Positions 7,688-13,124 of a DNA stretch of 16,544 bases are shown here, piece by piece. The translations under genes were made by a program, and so were the position numbers. Within the stretch, counting starts at the first letter, position 1. Each line of letters opens with the position of its first letter. The DNA comes from Spirochaetota bacterium (lineage in GTDB: Bacteria; Spirochaetota; Spirochaetia; Treponematales; Treponemataceae): assembly GCA_029571425.1 (NCBI GenBank), contig JAKPSR010000153.1:1-16544 (forward strand). Direction: 5' to 3'. The notes under the pieces are model-generated. The model ran no database searches, was not told the DNA's origin, and worked only from the letters and a program-made list of their open reading frames with translations.

Positions 7688-8497
7688 TCACTCCTTGGAG
7701 AACTTAGAAATCAGCCGGATCGCGACGTACCCGGCGGTAAAGGTAAGGACGCAGAGGGGAATCCCGAGACCCGTTGGGTACCCAGGGAAGACGTCGATGA
7801 TCGAGCCAACGACGAAACCGATGATCACGAAGTAGGTGACCCGGGGATAGCGCGTCAGCGCGCGCTCGACGAGGCTCGTGATAAGGGCAACCCCGACGAG
7901 ACCGCCGAGGGCGAGCGGAACGAGGTATAGGAAGTTGGCCGCCTTGATCGCGCAAAGAGTGGTCTCGTACATCCCGAGGACGAGGAGCATGTGCGAAGTA
8001 CTGATCCCGGGCAACACAAGGGCGATGGCGATGATTATACCGGACACGAAGAGCATCGCCATCGTGCCGAATCCGCCCACAGCAGAGGATGCCTCCGGCT
8101 TCGGCAAGTAGCCGAGCGACAGGACGATGGCGACCCCCGCGAGGGCGAATAATATGTAGACAGGCGAAAAACGCTCGACCTTGGCTTGTCGATACAGCAT
8201 CGGCACGCTCCCGACGATGGCGCCGAGGAAGAGGAACATCATCGGCAGGGGCCAGGTCTCGACGGCGTAGAGAAGAACTCGCGAGAAAAGGACGATGCCA
8301 ATGAGCGCCCCCGCGCAAAAAACGCCGAGGAAAAGCAGGTTCCCGCGAACGTCCTTGAAGAACGTGCTCACCGAGTGGATAAGTCGGTCGTAGATCCCGA
8401 GAATGATCGCCGTGGTACCGCCGCTGACGCCGGGTACCAGCATCGACGCACCGACGATAAGACCTTTCAGCGCGACGGAGAGATAACCTAGTTTCAT
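7688..8497 (-). CDS. DUF368 membrane protein, PopT-like undecaprenyl phosphate translocase
   Basis: A 269-residue polytopic membrane protein of the DUF368 family. Members of this family (named PopT) have been reported to return undecaprenyl phosphate across the cytoplasmic membrane for reuse in cell wall and glycan synthesis. The family shows an internal inverted duplication, visible here as VPGVSGGTTAIILGIYD (about residues 21-37) and LPGISTSHMLLVLGMYE (about 162-178). The second copy reads STS where many members have SGS. No signal peptide is needed; the first helix begins near residue 8. The ATG at 8497 follows AAGGAA. It is the first gene of a two-gene unit with putP and has a strong predicted promoter divergent from the GntR operon. 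Lipid carrier transport is inferred from the family. Confidence 0.88.
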   Translation of the reverse strand: MKLGYLSVALKGLIVGASMLVPGVSGGTTAIILGIYDRLIHSVSTFFKDVRGNLLFLGVFCAGALIGIVLFSRVLLYAVETWPLPMMFLFLGAIVGSVPMLYRQAKVERFSPVYILFALAGVAIVLSLGYLPKPEASSAVGGFGTMAMLFVSGIIIAIALVLPGISTSHMLLVLGMYETTLCAIKAANFLYLVPLALGGLVGVALITSLVERALTRYPRVTYFVIIGFVVGSIIDVFPGYPTGLGIPLCVLTFTAGYVAIRLISKFSKE

Positions 8498-8520
8498 GGA
8501 TTATTCCTTATTATTACGTG

Positions 8521-8549
8521 ATTTTAGGGGATCGATTCCCGCGCGTCAA
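8521..8549 (-). promoter_or_regulatory. Predicted sigma70 promoter of the DUF368-putP unit
   Basis: On the minus strand TTGACG (8549-8544) and TAAAAT (8526-8521) are separated by exactly 17 nt, each a 5/6 match. It lies 24 nt upstream of the ATG and is divergent from the GntR-operon promoter, whose -35 begins only 11 nt away. Confidence 0.65.
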
Positions 8550-8561
8550 GAAAAATCCCCT
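8526..8561. repeat. 7-bp inverted repeat flanking the divergent -35 box
   Basis: AGGGGAT (8526-8532) and ATCCCCT (8555-8561) are perfect inverted copies 22 nt apart, enclosing the minus-strand -35 box and spacer and touching the plus-strand -35. A near-palindrome, GGGGATCGATTCCC (8527-8540, 12 of 14 positions symmetrical), overlaps the left arm. It could be a control site, but arms this short can arise by chance. Confidence 0.35.
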
Positions 8562-8589
8562 TGACAGTTCAAGCGTATTGGTGTATTAC
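8561..8589 (+). promoter_or_regulatory. Predicted sigma70 promoter of the GntR-ABC operon
   Basis: A perfect TTGACA (8561-8566) is followed after 17 nt by TATTAC (8584-8589). The expected transcription start near 8596 leaves a leader of about 23 nt with AAAAGGAG before the ATG at 8619. The -10 box lies inside the imperfect palindrome described separately. Confidence 0.78.
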
Positions 8590-8602
8590 TTACTTAGAAC
8601 AC
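8581..8602. promoter_or_regulatory. Candidate GntR (YtrA-type) operator
   Basis: A 22-nt imperfect palindrome with outer arms GTGT (8581-8584) and ACAC (8599-8602) and inner TA pairs; 14 of 22 positions are symmetrical. It covers the -10 box and predicted start of the operon encoding the GntR regulator. YtrA-type regulators commonly repress their own ABC operons, so this is the natural binding site. Assignment is by position and symmetry only. Confidence 0.5.
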
Positions 8603-8618
8603 TAGAAAAGGAGAACGG

Positions 8619-8990
8619 ATGTACGAATTTGACCCGAATATCCCTATATATCTTCAAATCGTAAACGGGATTAAGCGGGAAATCGTGTCTGGCGCGCGCC
8701 AACCGGGAGACCGACTTCCCTCCGTCCGCGAGCAGGCCGAAAGCCTGGCGGTAAACCCAAACACCGTCCAACGCGCCTATCAGGAACTCGAGCGCGAGGG
8801 CGTATGCGACACCAGGCGCGGAACCGGAAGTTACATCTCCGAGCGAGACGGCTTAATCACGGCATTACGGGACGAGATGGCCCGCGCGCTCAGGCGAGCC
8901 TACGCCGAGGGCATGCGCGCGCTCGGCTTTACGGACGAGGAAATACTCTCCGCCCTGCGCGCGGAGCTTGATGGAGGAAGAGCGACATGA
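8619..8990 (+). CDS. GntR-family transcriptional regulator, short YtrA-like type
   Basis: A 123-residue DNA-binding protein. Residues 8-76 form the winged helix with the family signature (IPIYLQIVNGIKREIVSG, then RLPSVREQAESLAVNPNTVQ and a GTGSYI wing). The remaining 45 residues are too short for the ligand domains of FadR, HutC or MocR types. They form a helical tail, which defines the YtrA subfamily whose genes sit at the head of ABC-transporter operons, as here. The ATG at 8619 follows AAAAGGAG. Its stop overlaps the next start as ATGA (8987-8990), so regulator and ATPase are translated together. Probable autorepressor; the inducing signal cannot be read from the sequence, though relatives often respond to cell-envelope stress or antibiotics. 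Confidence 0.92.
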   Translation: MYEFDPNIPIYLQIVNGIKREIVSGARQPGDRLPSVREQAESLAVNPNTVQRAYQELEREGVCDTRRGTGSYISERDGLITALRDEMARALRRAYAEGMRALGFTDEEILSALRAELDGGRAT

Positions 8991-9688
8991 GCGTGATACT
9001 CGAGACGCACGACCTGAGGAAGAACTACTTCGCGAAGCCCGCGCTCCGCGGCGTCTCCCTCAGCCTGGAAAGCGGCCGCATCCTTGGGTTGATGGGCCCG
9101 AACGGCTCCGGAAAAACCACCTTCCTGAAGATCGTCGCCGGCCTTCAAAAAGCCAGCGGCGGCGAGTTCTCGGTGGCGGGCACGCCCGGCGGGCACCGGA
9201 CGAAGGAACTCGTGTCCTTCCTGCCGGACCGGAACATCCTGTTCCCATGGATGACCTGCCTGGACGCCATCGGCTTTTACGCCGACTTCTTCGGCGACTT
9301 CGACCGCGCGAAGGCGCTCGACATGCTCTCCTTCATGAAGCTCGATCCCTCCGAGCGGGTTAAGACGATGTCGAAGGGAATGGTCGAGAAGCTGAACCTT
9401 ACCCTCTCGTTCTCGCGGCGCGCGCGGCTCTTCCTCCTCGACGAACCCCTCGGCGGCGTCGACCCGGTTGCCCGCGAGAGGATCGTGACGACCATCATCA
9501 AGACCTGGACCGAGGACTCGGCGATCGTGGTGAGCACCCACCTGGTCAACGACGTCGAGCGGATATTCAACGACGTGGCGATGATAGACGAGGGCGAGAT
9601 CGTCCTCTCGGGCGACGCCGAGGAACTGCGCCAGGCGCGCGGCAAGTCGATCGACCAAATCTACCTCGATACCTTCGGGGACCGGTAA
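8987..9688 (+). CDS. ABC transporter ATP-binding protein (YtrB/BcrA-like)
   Basis: A 233-residue nucleotide-binding subunit that powers the permease encoded next to it. Walker A is GPNGSGKTT (37-45), Walker B is LFLLDEP (148-154), the D-loop is GGVD and the switch His is H185 (STH). The signature motif is degenerate: SKGMVEK (129-135) instead of LSGGQ. At the Q-loop, FLPDRN (about 78-83) has no clear glutamine; both features are common in the group linked to YtrA-type regulators. The start overlaps the regulator stop by 4 nt and has GGAGG about 9 nt upstream. It lies 10 nt before the permease gene. The transported substrate is unknown; export or envelope defence is the likeliest role from context. 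Confidence 0.93.
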   Translation: MSVILETHDLRKNYFAKPALRGVSLSLESGRILGLMGPNGSGKTTFLKIVAGLQKASGGEFSVAGTPGGHRTKELVSFLPDRNILFPWMTCLDAIGFYADFFGDFDRAKALDMLSFMKLDPSERVKTMSKGMVEKLNLTLSFSRRARLFLLDEPLGGVDPVARERIVTTIIKTWTEDSAIVVSTHLVNDVERIFNDVAMIDEGEIVLSGDAEELRQARGKSIDQIYLDTFGDR

Positions 9689-9698
9689 GGGGGGCGGG

Positions 9699-10553
9699 AT
9701 GATAGATATATTTAAGTACCAAATGAAGGGGAGGATCAGGATGATCCTCCTTATAAACGCGGTCTTCGCGTTCGTCAACATAGCGGCCTACGTGACCGAG
9801 ATACAGGCGATCGTCGGCGGCGTCGCCGTCGCGGACGGCAGATTCGGCGCCGAGGCGGGCTTCTGGGTGCCGCTCTCCTTCGCCGTCACCTGGATCGCGA
9901 ACTTCGCCCTCTTCTTCCTCTGCGCCTCCGGGTTCTCGGATCAGCTACTGTATAAGGACACGAGCTACTTAATGCTTCTCCTACCGCGCCGAGGCTGGCA
10001 GGTTATCGCGGGACGGCACCTCGCCGGCTTCGTCGAGTGCCTCGCGTACGCGATTCCCGGTTTCGTCTACTTAACGGTGCACCTGTCGCTTTTCTCGCTC
10101 GTTTCCGGTAATCCCGCGATAGGATTCCTTAGCGTGTTCGCTGAAATATGGAAGTTCATCTTCGTCACGAACGGACTGTCGACGTTGACCCTGCTCTTGA
10201 TCCTTGTCTGCGTGTTCTTCGTCAGCGGCTCCCTCTTGAGCTTCGCCGCGATCTCGACGCGCTCGTTCATCAGGTCGAAGGCCCTCGCCACCGTCGTATC
10301 GATCGCCATCTTCGTCTTCGTGACGAACTGGACCGTTAAGGTCGGTACCGCCGCGAGCGAGCGCCTGCAGTGGTTCGGCCGGATATCCTTCCAGTTCACC
10401 GGATCAGGGTTGCCAAACTTCAGCTCGTTCGCGGGAACGCCCGCGGGTAAGGAGCTGTTGATACCGATCGTGCCCATCTTGGTTTTCACCGTGCTCGGCG
10501 TCGCGCTTTTCGCGGCGTCATCCTGGCTGTGGGAGCGAAAAGTCGAGCTCTAG
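9699..10553 (+). CDS. ABC transporter permease, operon partner of the GntR/ATPase genes
   Basis: A 284-residue inner-membrane protein with about six hydrophobic segments (roughly 14-34, 55-78, 108-132, 153-180, 192-207 and 252-277) and a basic N-terminus (IFKYQMKGRIRM). This is the layout of ABC-2-type exporter permeases that pair with YtrB/BcrA-like ATPases. I recognise no substrate-specific motif. The ATG at 9699 follows a G-rich Shine-Dalgarno (GGGGGG at 9689-9694). It is the last gene of the three-gene operon; no plus-strand T-run hairpin follows, although the trxA terminator stem lies 14 nt downstream and may end both transcripts. Confidence 0.85.
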   Translation: MIDIFKYQMKGRIRMILLINAVFAFVNIAAYVTEIQAIVGGVAVADGRFGAEAGFWVPLSFAVTWIANFALFFLCASGFSDQLLYKDTSYLMLLLPRRGWQVIAGRHLAGFVECLAYAIPGFVYLTVHLSLFSLVSGNPAIGFLSVFAEIWKFIFVTNGLSTLTLLLILVCVFFVSGSLLSFAAISTRSFIRSKALATVVSIAIFVFVTNWTVKVGTAASERLQWFGRISFQFTGSGLPNFSSFAGTPAGKELLIPIVPILVFTVLGVALFAASSWLWERKVEL

Positions 10554-10562
10554 GTGTTCAAT

Positions 10563-10607
10563 AAAAAAGGCTTAAGGCGGACGGCCAAGCGGCCCGCCTT
10601 AAGCCTT
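10563..10607 (-). terminator. Intrinsic terminator of trxA
   Basis: A perfect 14-bp stem joins AAGGCTTAAGGCGG (10567-10580) to its complement (10594-10607) across a 13-nt loop. Read on the minus strand the stem is followed by a T-run (A-run at 10563-10568), as expected for a rho-independent terminator of trxA. On the plus strand no T-run follows, so it would stop the ABC operon only weakly. Confidence 0.9.
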
Positions 10608-10630
10608 CGTCCCGCGGCAGGAATGGATCC

Positions 10631-10948
10631 TTACGCGTGCGACTTGATCAGGGCGACGATCTTATCCTTCGGGATGAGCCCAACCGTGCGGTCAAGGGTC
10701 TCGCCCTTGCGAAAGAGGATCATCGTCGGGATGTTCGAGACGCCGAACTTAACAGCCAGGTCGGGCTCGTCGTCAACGTTGACTTTGGCCACGACGGCCG
10801 AATCGCCGACCTCTCGCTCCACATCCTCGAGGATGGGACCGAGCATCTTGCAGGGCCCGCACCAGGGGGCCCAAAAGTCTACCAGGACCGGTTTATCCTG
10901 ACTGATTACCTTATCGAAGCTTTGGGCGTTCGTATGCAAAACTGCCAT
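10631..10948 (-). CDS. trxA: Thioredoxin
   Basis: A 105-residue cytoplasmic disulfide reductase, the usual length for thioredoxin. The active site is WCGPC (W29, C30, C33), preceded by VDFWAP with the buried Asp24, and the cis-proline is P74 (NIPT). There is no signal peptide, so it is the cytosolic form that recycles ribonucleotide reductase, peroxiredoxins and similar partners. The ATG at 10948 has AAGGAGG 7 nt upstream. It lies 71 nt downstream of the RNA methyltransferase gene on the same strand and is followed by a strong terminator, so it may be co-transcribed or use a weak promoter in that gap (CTGTCA, 18 nt, TATATT on the minus strand, 11011-10982). Confidence 0.97.
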   Translation of the reverse strand: MAVLHTNAQSFDKVISQDKPVLVDFWAPWCGPCKMLGPILEDVEREVGDSAVVAKVNVDDEPDLAVKFGVSNIPTMILFRKGETLDRTVGLIPKDKIVALIKSHA

Positions 10949-10981
10949 ATGCGTGCCTCCTTGAACGGTCTAACTATGTTA

Positions 10982-11011
10982 AATATACGGGATTCCTGGG
11001 CGAAATGACAG
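10982..11011 (-). promoter_or_regulatory. Weak candidate promoter of trxA
   Basis: On the minus strand CTGTCA (11011-11006; 4/6) and TATATT (10987-10982; 5/6) are 18 nt apart in the gap between the methyltransferase and trxA. Spacing and -35 match are only fair; read-through from the upstream gene is equally possible. Confidence 0.33.
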
Positions 11012-11019
11012 TGATAATG

Positions 11020-11775
11020 TCACAGTCCGGCAAGCTCGTAGAGAAAGAGGGTCGCCGCCTGGGCGACGTTGAGGCTCTCGAGCTCGCCCGTGCCCGGTAT
11101 CCTGACCAAGTGGTCGCAGGTGGCCTGAACCGCGGACGAAAGCCCGCTTTCCTCGTTCCCAAGGACGACGAGGATCCCGGTCTCGGGATCGACGAGGCTT
11201 GATAGGTCCTGAAGCCTATTCCGCGCGCGATGGTCGGCGCCGATCCGGGTCATCTTTCCGGCCGCCTCCTCGACGAGCCAACGGGCGGACGGGGCGCGGA
11301 AGACCTCGACGAGCTCCATCCCGCCCTGCGCGACGCGGTAGGAGCTAGTGGTGATCTCGGCCTGCTCGTCATCCTCGCCGATGACGATCTTCGAGATCCC
11401 GAAGAACGCGGCGCTGCGGACGATGGCCCCGAGGTTGTTCGCGTTCCCGACCCGGTCAAGGACGAGCACGCGCTCTCGGGCGACGCGCCACGCGTCGAGA
11501 ATCGTCCGGTCGACGCGCGGTATCTCGGGCTCGGCGATCATGGCGACGACGCCCTGGTGGTGAACGCTTTGGCAGAGCTTCTCGAGCTCGGATTCGGACT
11601 CGACGAGGCGATAGAGGCGCCTGGACGCGGCGAGGGCCTTGCACACCGGCCCAAAGGCACGGGAGCGCGCCTGGGTGAAGAAGAGGCGCTGTATGGCGTC
11701 GGGATGCCGCTCGGCGAGGGCCTTAACCGCCTCGAAGCCGCAAACGGCGAGCTCCCGGCGTTGCTTGTTTTTCAT
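11020..11775 (-). CDS. SpoU/TrmH-family RNA 2'-O-methyltransferase (YfiF/RlmB-like)
   Basis: A 251-residue SPOUT-class enzyme predicted to add a methyl group from S-adenosylmethionine to a ribose 2'-OH in rRNA or tRNA. An N-terminal substrate-binding domain (about 8-85: VCGFEAVKAL, RLFF, HHQGVVAMI) resembles RlmB and E. coli YfiF. The trefoil-knot domain carries motif 1 (NLGAIVRSAAFFG, N114 and R120), motif 2 (VVLGNEESGLS, 203-213) and motif 3 (RIPGTGELESLNVAQAA, 225-241, with N236). The set is complete, so the enzyme should be active. The pattern seems closer to YfiF than RlmB, so the RNA target is uncertain and I give no symbol. The ATG at 11775 has AAGGAG 6 nt upstream. It is divergent from the double TetR gene and upstream of trxA. 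Confidence 0.9.
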   Translation of the reverse strand: MKNKQRRELAVCGFEAVKALAERHPDAIQRLFFTQARSRAFGPVCKALAASRRLYRLVESESELEKLCQSVHHQGVVAMIAEPEIPRVDRTILDAWRVARERVLVLDRVGNANNLGAIVRSAAFFGISKIVIGEDDEQAEITTSSYRVAQGGMELVEVFRAPSARWLVEEAAGKMTRIGADHRARNRLQDLSSLVDPETGILVVLGNEESGLSSAVQATCDHLVRIPGTGELESLNVAQAATLFLYELAGL

Positions 11776-11793
11776 GGAGGCTCCTTATGGCGC

Positions 11794-11822
11794 AGTGTAG
11801 CATACGGAACCCGGCGCGCAAA
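11794..11822 (-). promoter_or_regulatory. Candidate promoter of the RNA methyltransferase gene
   Basis: On the minus strand TTTGCG (11822-11817; 3/6) and TACACT (11799-11794; 4/6) are separated by 17 nt, 18 nt upstream of the ATG. The -35 lies inside the 31-nt inverted repeat, so a protein or structure there could affect this promoter. Confidence 0.42.
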
Positions 11823-11844
11823 GCGCGCGGCGCGCTTTGCGCGC
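11814..11844. repeat. 15-bp perfect inverted repeat between divergent promoters
   Basis: GCGCGCAAAGCGCGC (11814-11828) and GCGCGCTTTGCGCGC (11830-11844) are perfect inverted copies with a single G between them. There is no T-run on either side, so it is not a terminator. It overlaps the methyltransferase -35 candidate and ends 18 nt before the tetR -35. It may be a protein-binding site or form a cruciform; the GC alternation also favours unusual DNA structure. Confidence 0.8.
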
Positions 11845-11862
11845 TATCGGAAAGAGCGGTCC

Positions 11863-11891
11863 TTGACCAAGTTTCTCGGTTTCAGTATGTT
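11863..11891 (+). promoter_or_regulatory. Predicted sigma70 promoter of the double-TetR/RND efflux operon
   Basis: TTGACC (11863-11868; 5/6) and TATGTT (11886-11891; 4/6) are separated by exactly 17 nt. Transcription should begin near 11898, the first base of the 26-bp palindrome. This position rules out the upstream in-frame ATG at 11787 as the regulator's start. Confidence 0.75.
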
Positions 11892-11897
11892 ATGCAC

Positions 11898-11923
11898 AAA
11901 GTTACCGAACGTTCGGTAACTTT
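11898..11923. promoter_or_regulatory. 26-bp perfect palindromic operator, likely TetR-type
   Basis: The half-site AAAGTTACCGAAC (11898-11910) is followed with no gap by its exact complement (11911-11923). It begins at the predicted transcription start, 7 nt after the -10, and ends 28 nt before the regulator's likely ATG. The core ACCGAACGTTCGGT looks like a TetR-family site. A perfect 26-bp match is very unlikely by chance, and its place supports autorepression of the regulator and the efflux genes. Confidence 0.87.
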
Positions 11924-11951
11924 AAAGCTACGAATGGGGGTATGGATTAGC

Positions 11952-13124
11952 ATGGGCGCGCGGCGGGGCGAGGACGGAAAAACCAGAAAAGAGCAAATTC
12001 TCGCGGCGGCGTTCTCGCTTACCACGGCCGGGAACCGATGGAGCCTCGCCGACGTCGCGCTGGCGGTCGGGGTGTCGAAAACGGCCCTCTACCGGCACTT
12101 CCGCGATAAGGACGAGCTACTCCGCGAGATGGACAACGCCCTGCTCGACCGCATCGTCGAGACCATCAACGCGGCCCCTTCCGGCCGGGTCGGCGTCAGC
12201 AACGCCGTCGTCAGCTTTTTCCGCGAGAACCCAGGCTATTTTTACCGCATCCATTCCCGAATCGCGGAGGATCCTCTGTTCGTCGAGTCGGCGATCGCGG
12301 CGATCCGCGATCGGTGCCCTCTCGTCGGCGCGGTGTTCGCCGAGGCCGACCAGTTCGGCGCGCAGAAGAAAGCGCAATTTCGACTCGGTCTCCTGAAGGG
12401 AGCGGTAACCGTATTCTTCGCGAGCCATCCCCAAGTCGACTGCGCGGACTGCCCAGAACGCATCCTCGAGTGGCACGAGAACGGGCTACCGAGCCTCGCC
12501 GTTCCCTCGGACGGCAGGCTCGACGCGCTCGAACGCGCGTGCAGTCTCGACGAAAGCGAGTTCCAAGACGAGACCCCCATCCTCGAGGCAATCGCCTCGG
12601 TCATAGCAGAACGCGGGATCGCGAACACGACGATTGAGCGGATCGCGGAACGAATGGGCACCGCGAAGAGCAGCCTCTATTTTTACTACAAAAACAAGGA
12701 GGAGATGCTCAACGTCCTCCTCCAAAACCACATACGGAGAATCGAGAGCCTTACCGGCAGGATAGTCCCCTCCGGGCGAGACCTCGCCGAGCAGCTGTAC
12801 ATCAGCGTCGCGCTTCAGACGAACTACCTGATCCTTCAACCAAACTCGATCCCGGTGTTCAACTGGATACATTACGAGATGACGACCGACGGTGACCGCG
12901 AGAGCGTCACGAGCGCGGATCTCGCCGAGTTCCTCTCGCATTACCGAGTCGACGAGCTCGGCCCCGACAAGGAGCGCTTTATCTACGTCCTGAAATGGGC
13001 CATGGTCCTCGCCTCGGCGACCGTAAGCCAGGGGATGCGGTTCATCGACGACCCAAAGAAACTGCGACTAGCCGTCCGCGATATGTTTAAGCGCATACTT
13101 CGCGGCGAGAAGGAGATATCATGA
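11952..13124 (+). CDS. Tandem double TetR-family regulator of the efflux operon
   Basis: A 390-residue protein holding two TetR repressor modules in one chain. Module 1 has a TetR N-domain at about residues 13-60 (helix-turn-helix SLADVALAVGVSKTALYRHF, 31-50) and a short helical effector region to about 190 with a Cys pair (CADC, C164 and C167). Module 2 has its N-domain at about 205-255 (helix-turn-helix near 225-246, IERIAERMGTAKSSLYFYYK) and a C-terminal effector domain to 390. Ordinary TetR proteins have one N-domain in about 200 residues. The frame is open back to 11787, but the promoter and operator lie inside that stretch. I chose the ATG at 11952 (GGGGG 11 nt upstream) over the in-frame ATG at 11934, which lacks a ribosome site. 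Its stop overlaps the TolC-like start as ATGA. It probably represses the operon; the ligand is unknown. Confidence 0.9.
   Translation: MGARRGEDGKTRKEQILAAAFSLTTAGNRWSLADVALAVGVSKTALYRHFRDKDELLREMDNALLDRIVETINAAPSGRVGVSNAVVSFFRENPGYFYRIHSRIAEDPLFVESAIAAIRDRCPLVGAVFAEADQFGAQKKAQFRLGLLKGAVTVFFASHPQVDCADCPERILEWHENGLPSLAVPSDGRLDALERACSLDESEFQDETPILEAIASVIAERGIANTTIERIAERMGTAKSSLYFYYKNKEEMLNVLLQNHIRRIESLTGRIVPSGRDLAEQLYISVALQTNYLILQPNSIPVFNWIHYEMTTDGDRESVTSADLAEFLSHYRVDELGPDKERFIYVLKWAMVLASATVSQGMRFIDDPKKLRLAVRDMFKRILRGEKEIS

Noticed and set aside
7686..7691. GTG at 7691 as putP start, with a 4-nt GTGA overlap
   Set aside because: The AAGGAG site would abut the GTG with no spacing; the ATG at 7685 has proper 5-nt spacing.
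11006..11022. Small hairpin TGACA/TGTCA at the methyltransferase stop
   Set aside because: A 5-bp AT-containing stem with no T-run is not a credible terminator.
11787..11951. In-frame N-terminal extension of the double TetR gene back to an ATG at 11787
   Set aside because: This stretch contains the 31-nt repeat, a well-formed promoter and the 26-bp operator, and the added residues resemble no TetR N-terminus.
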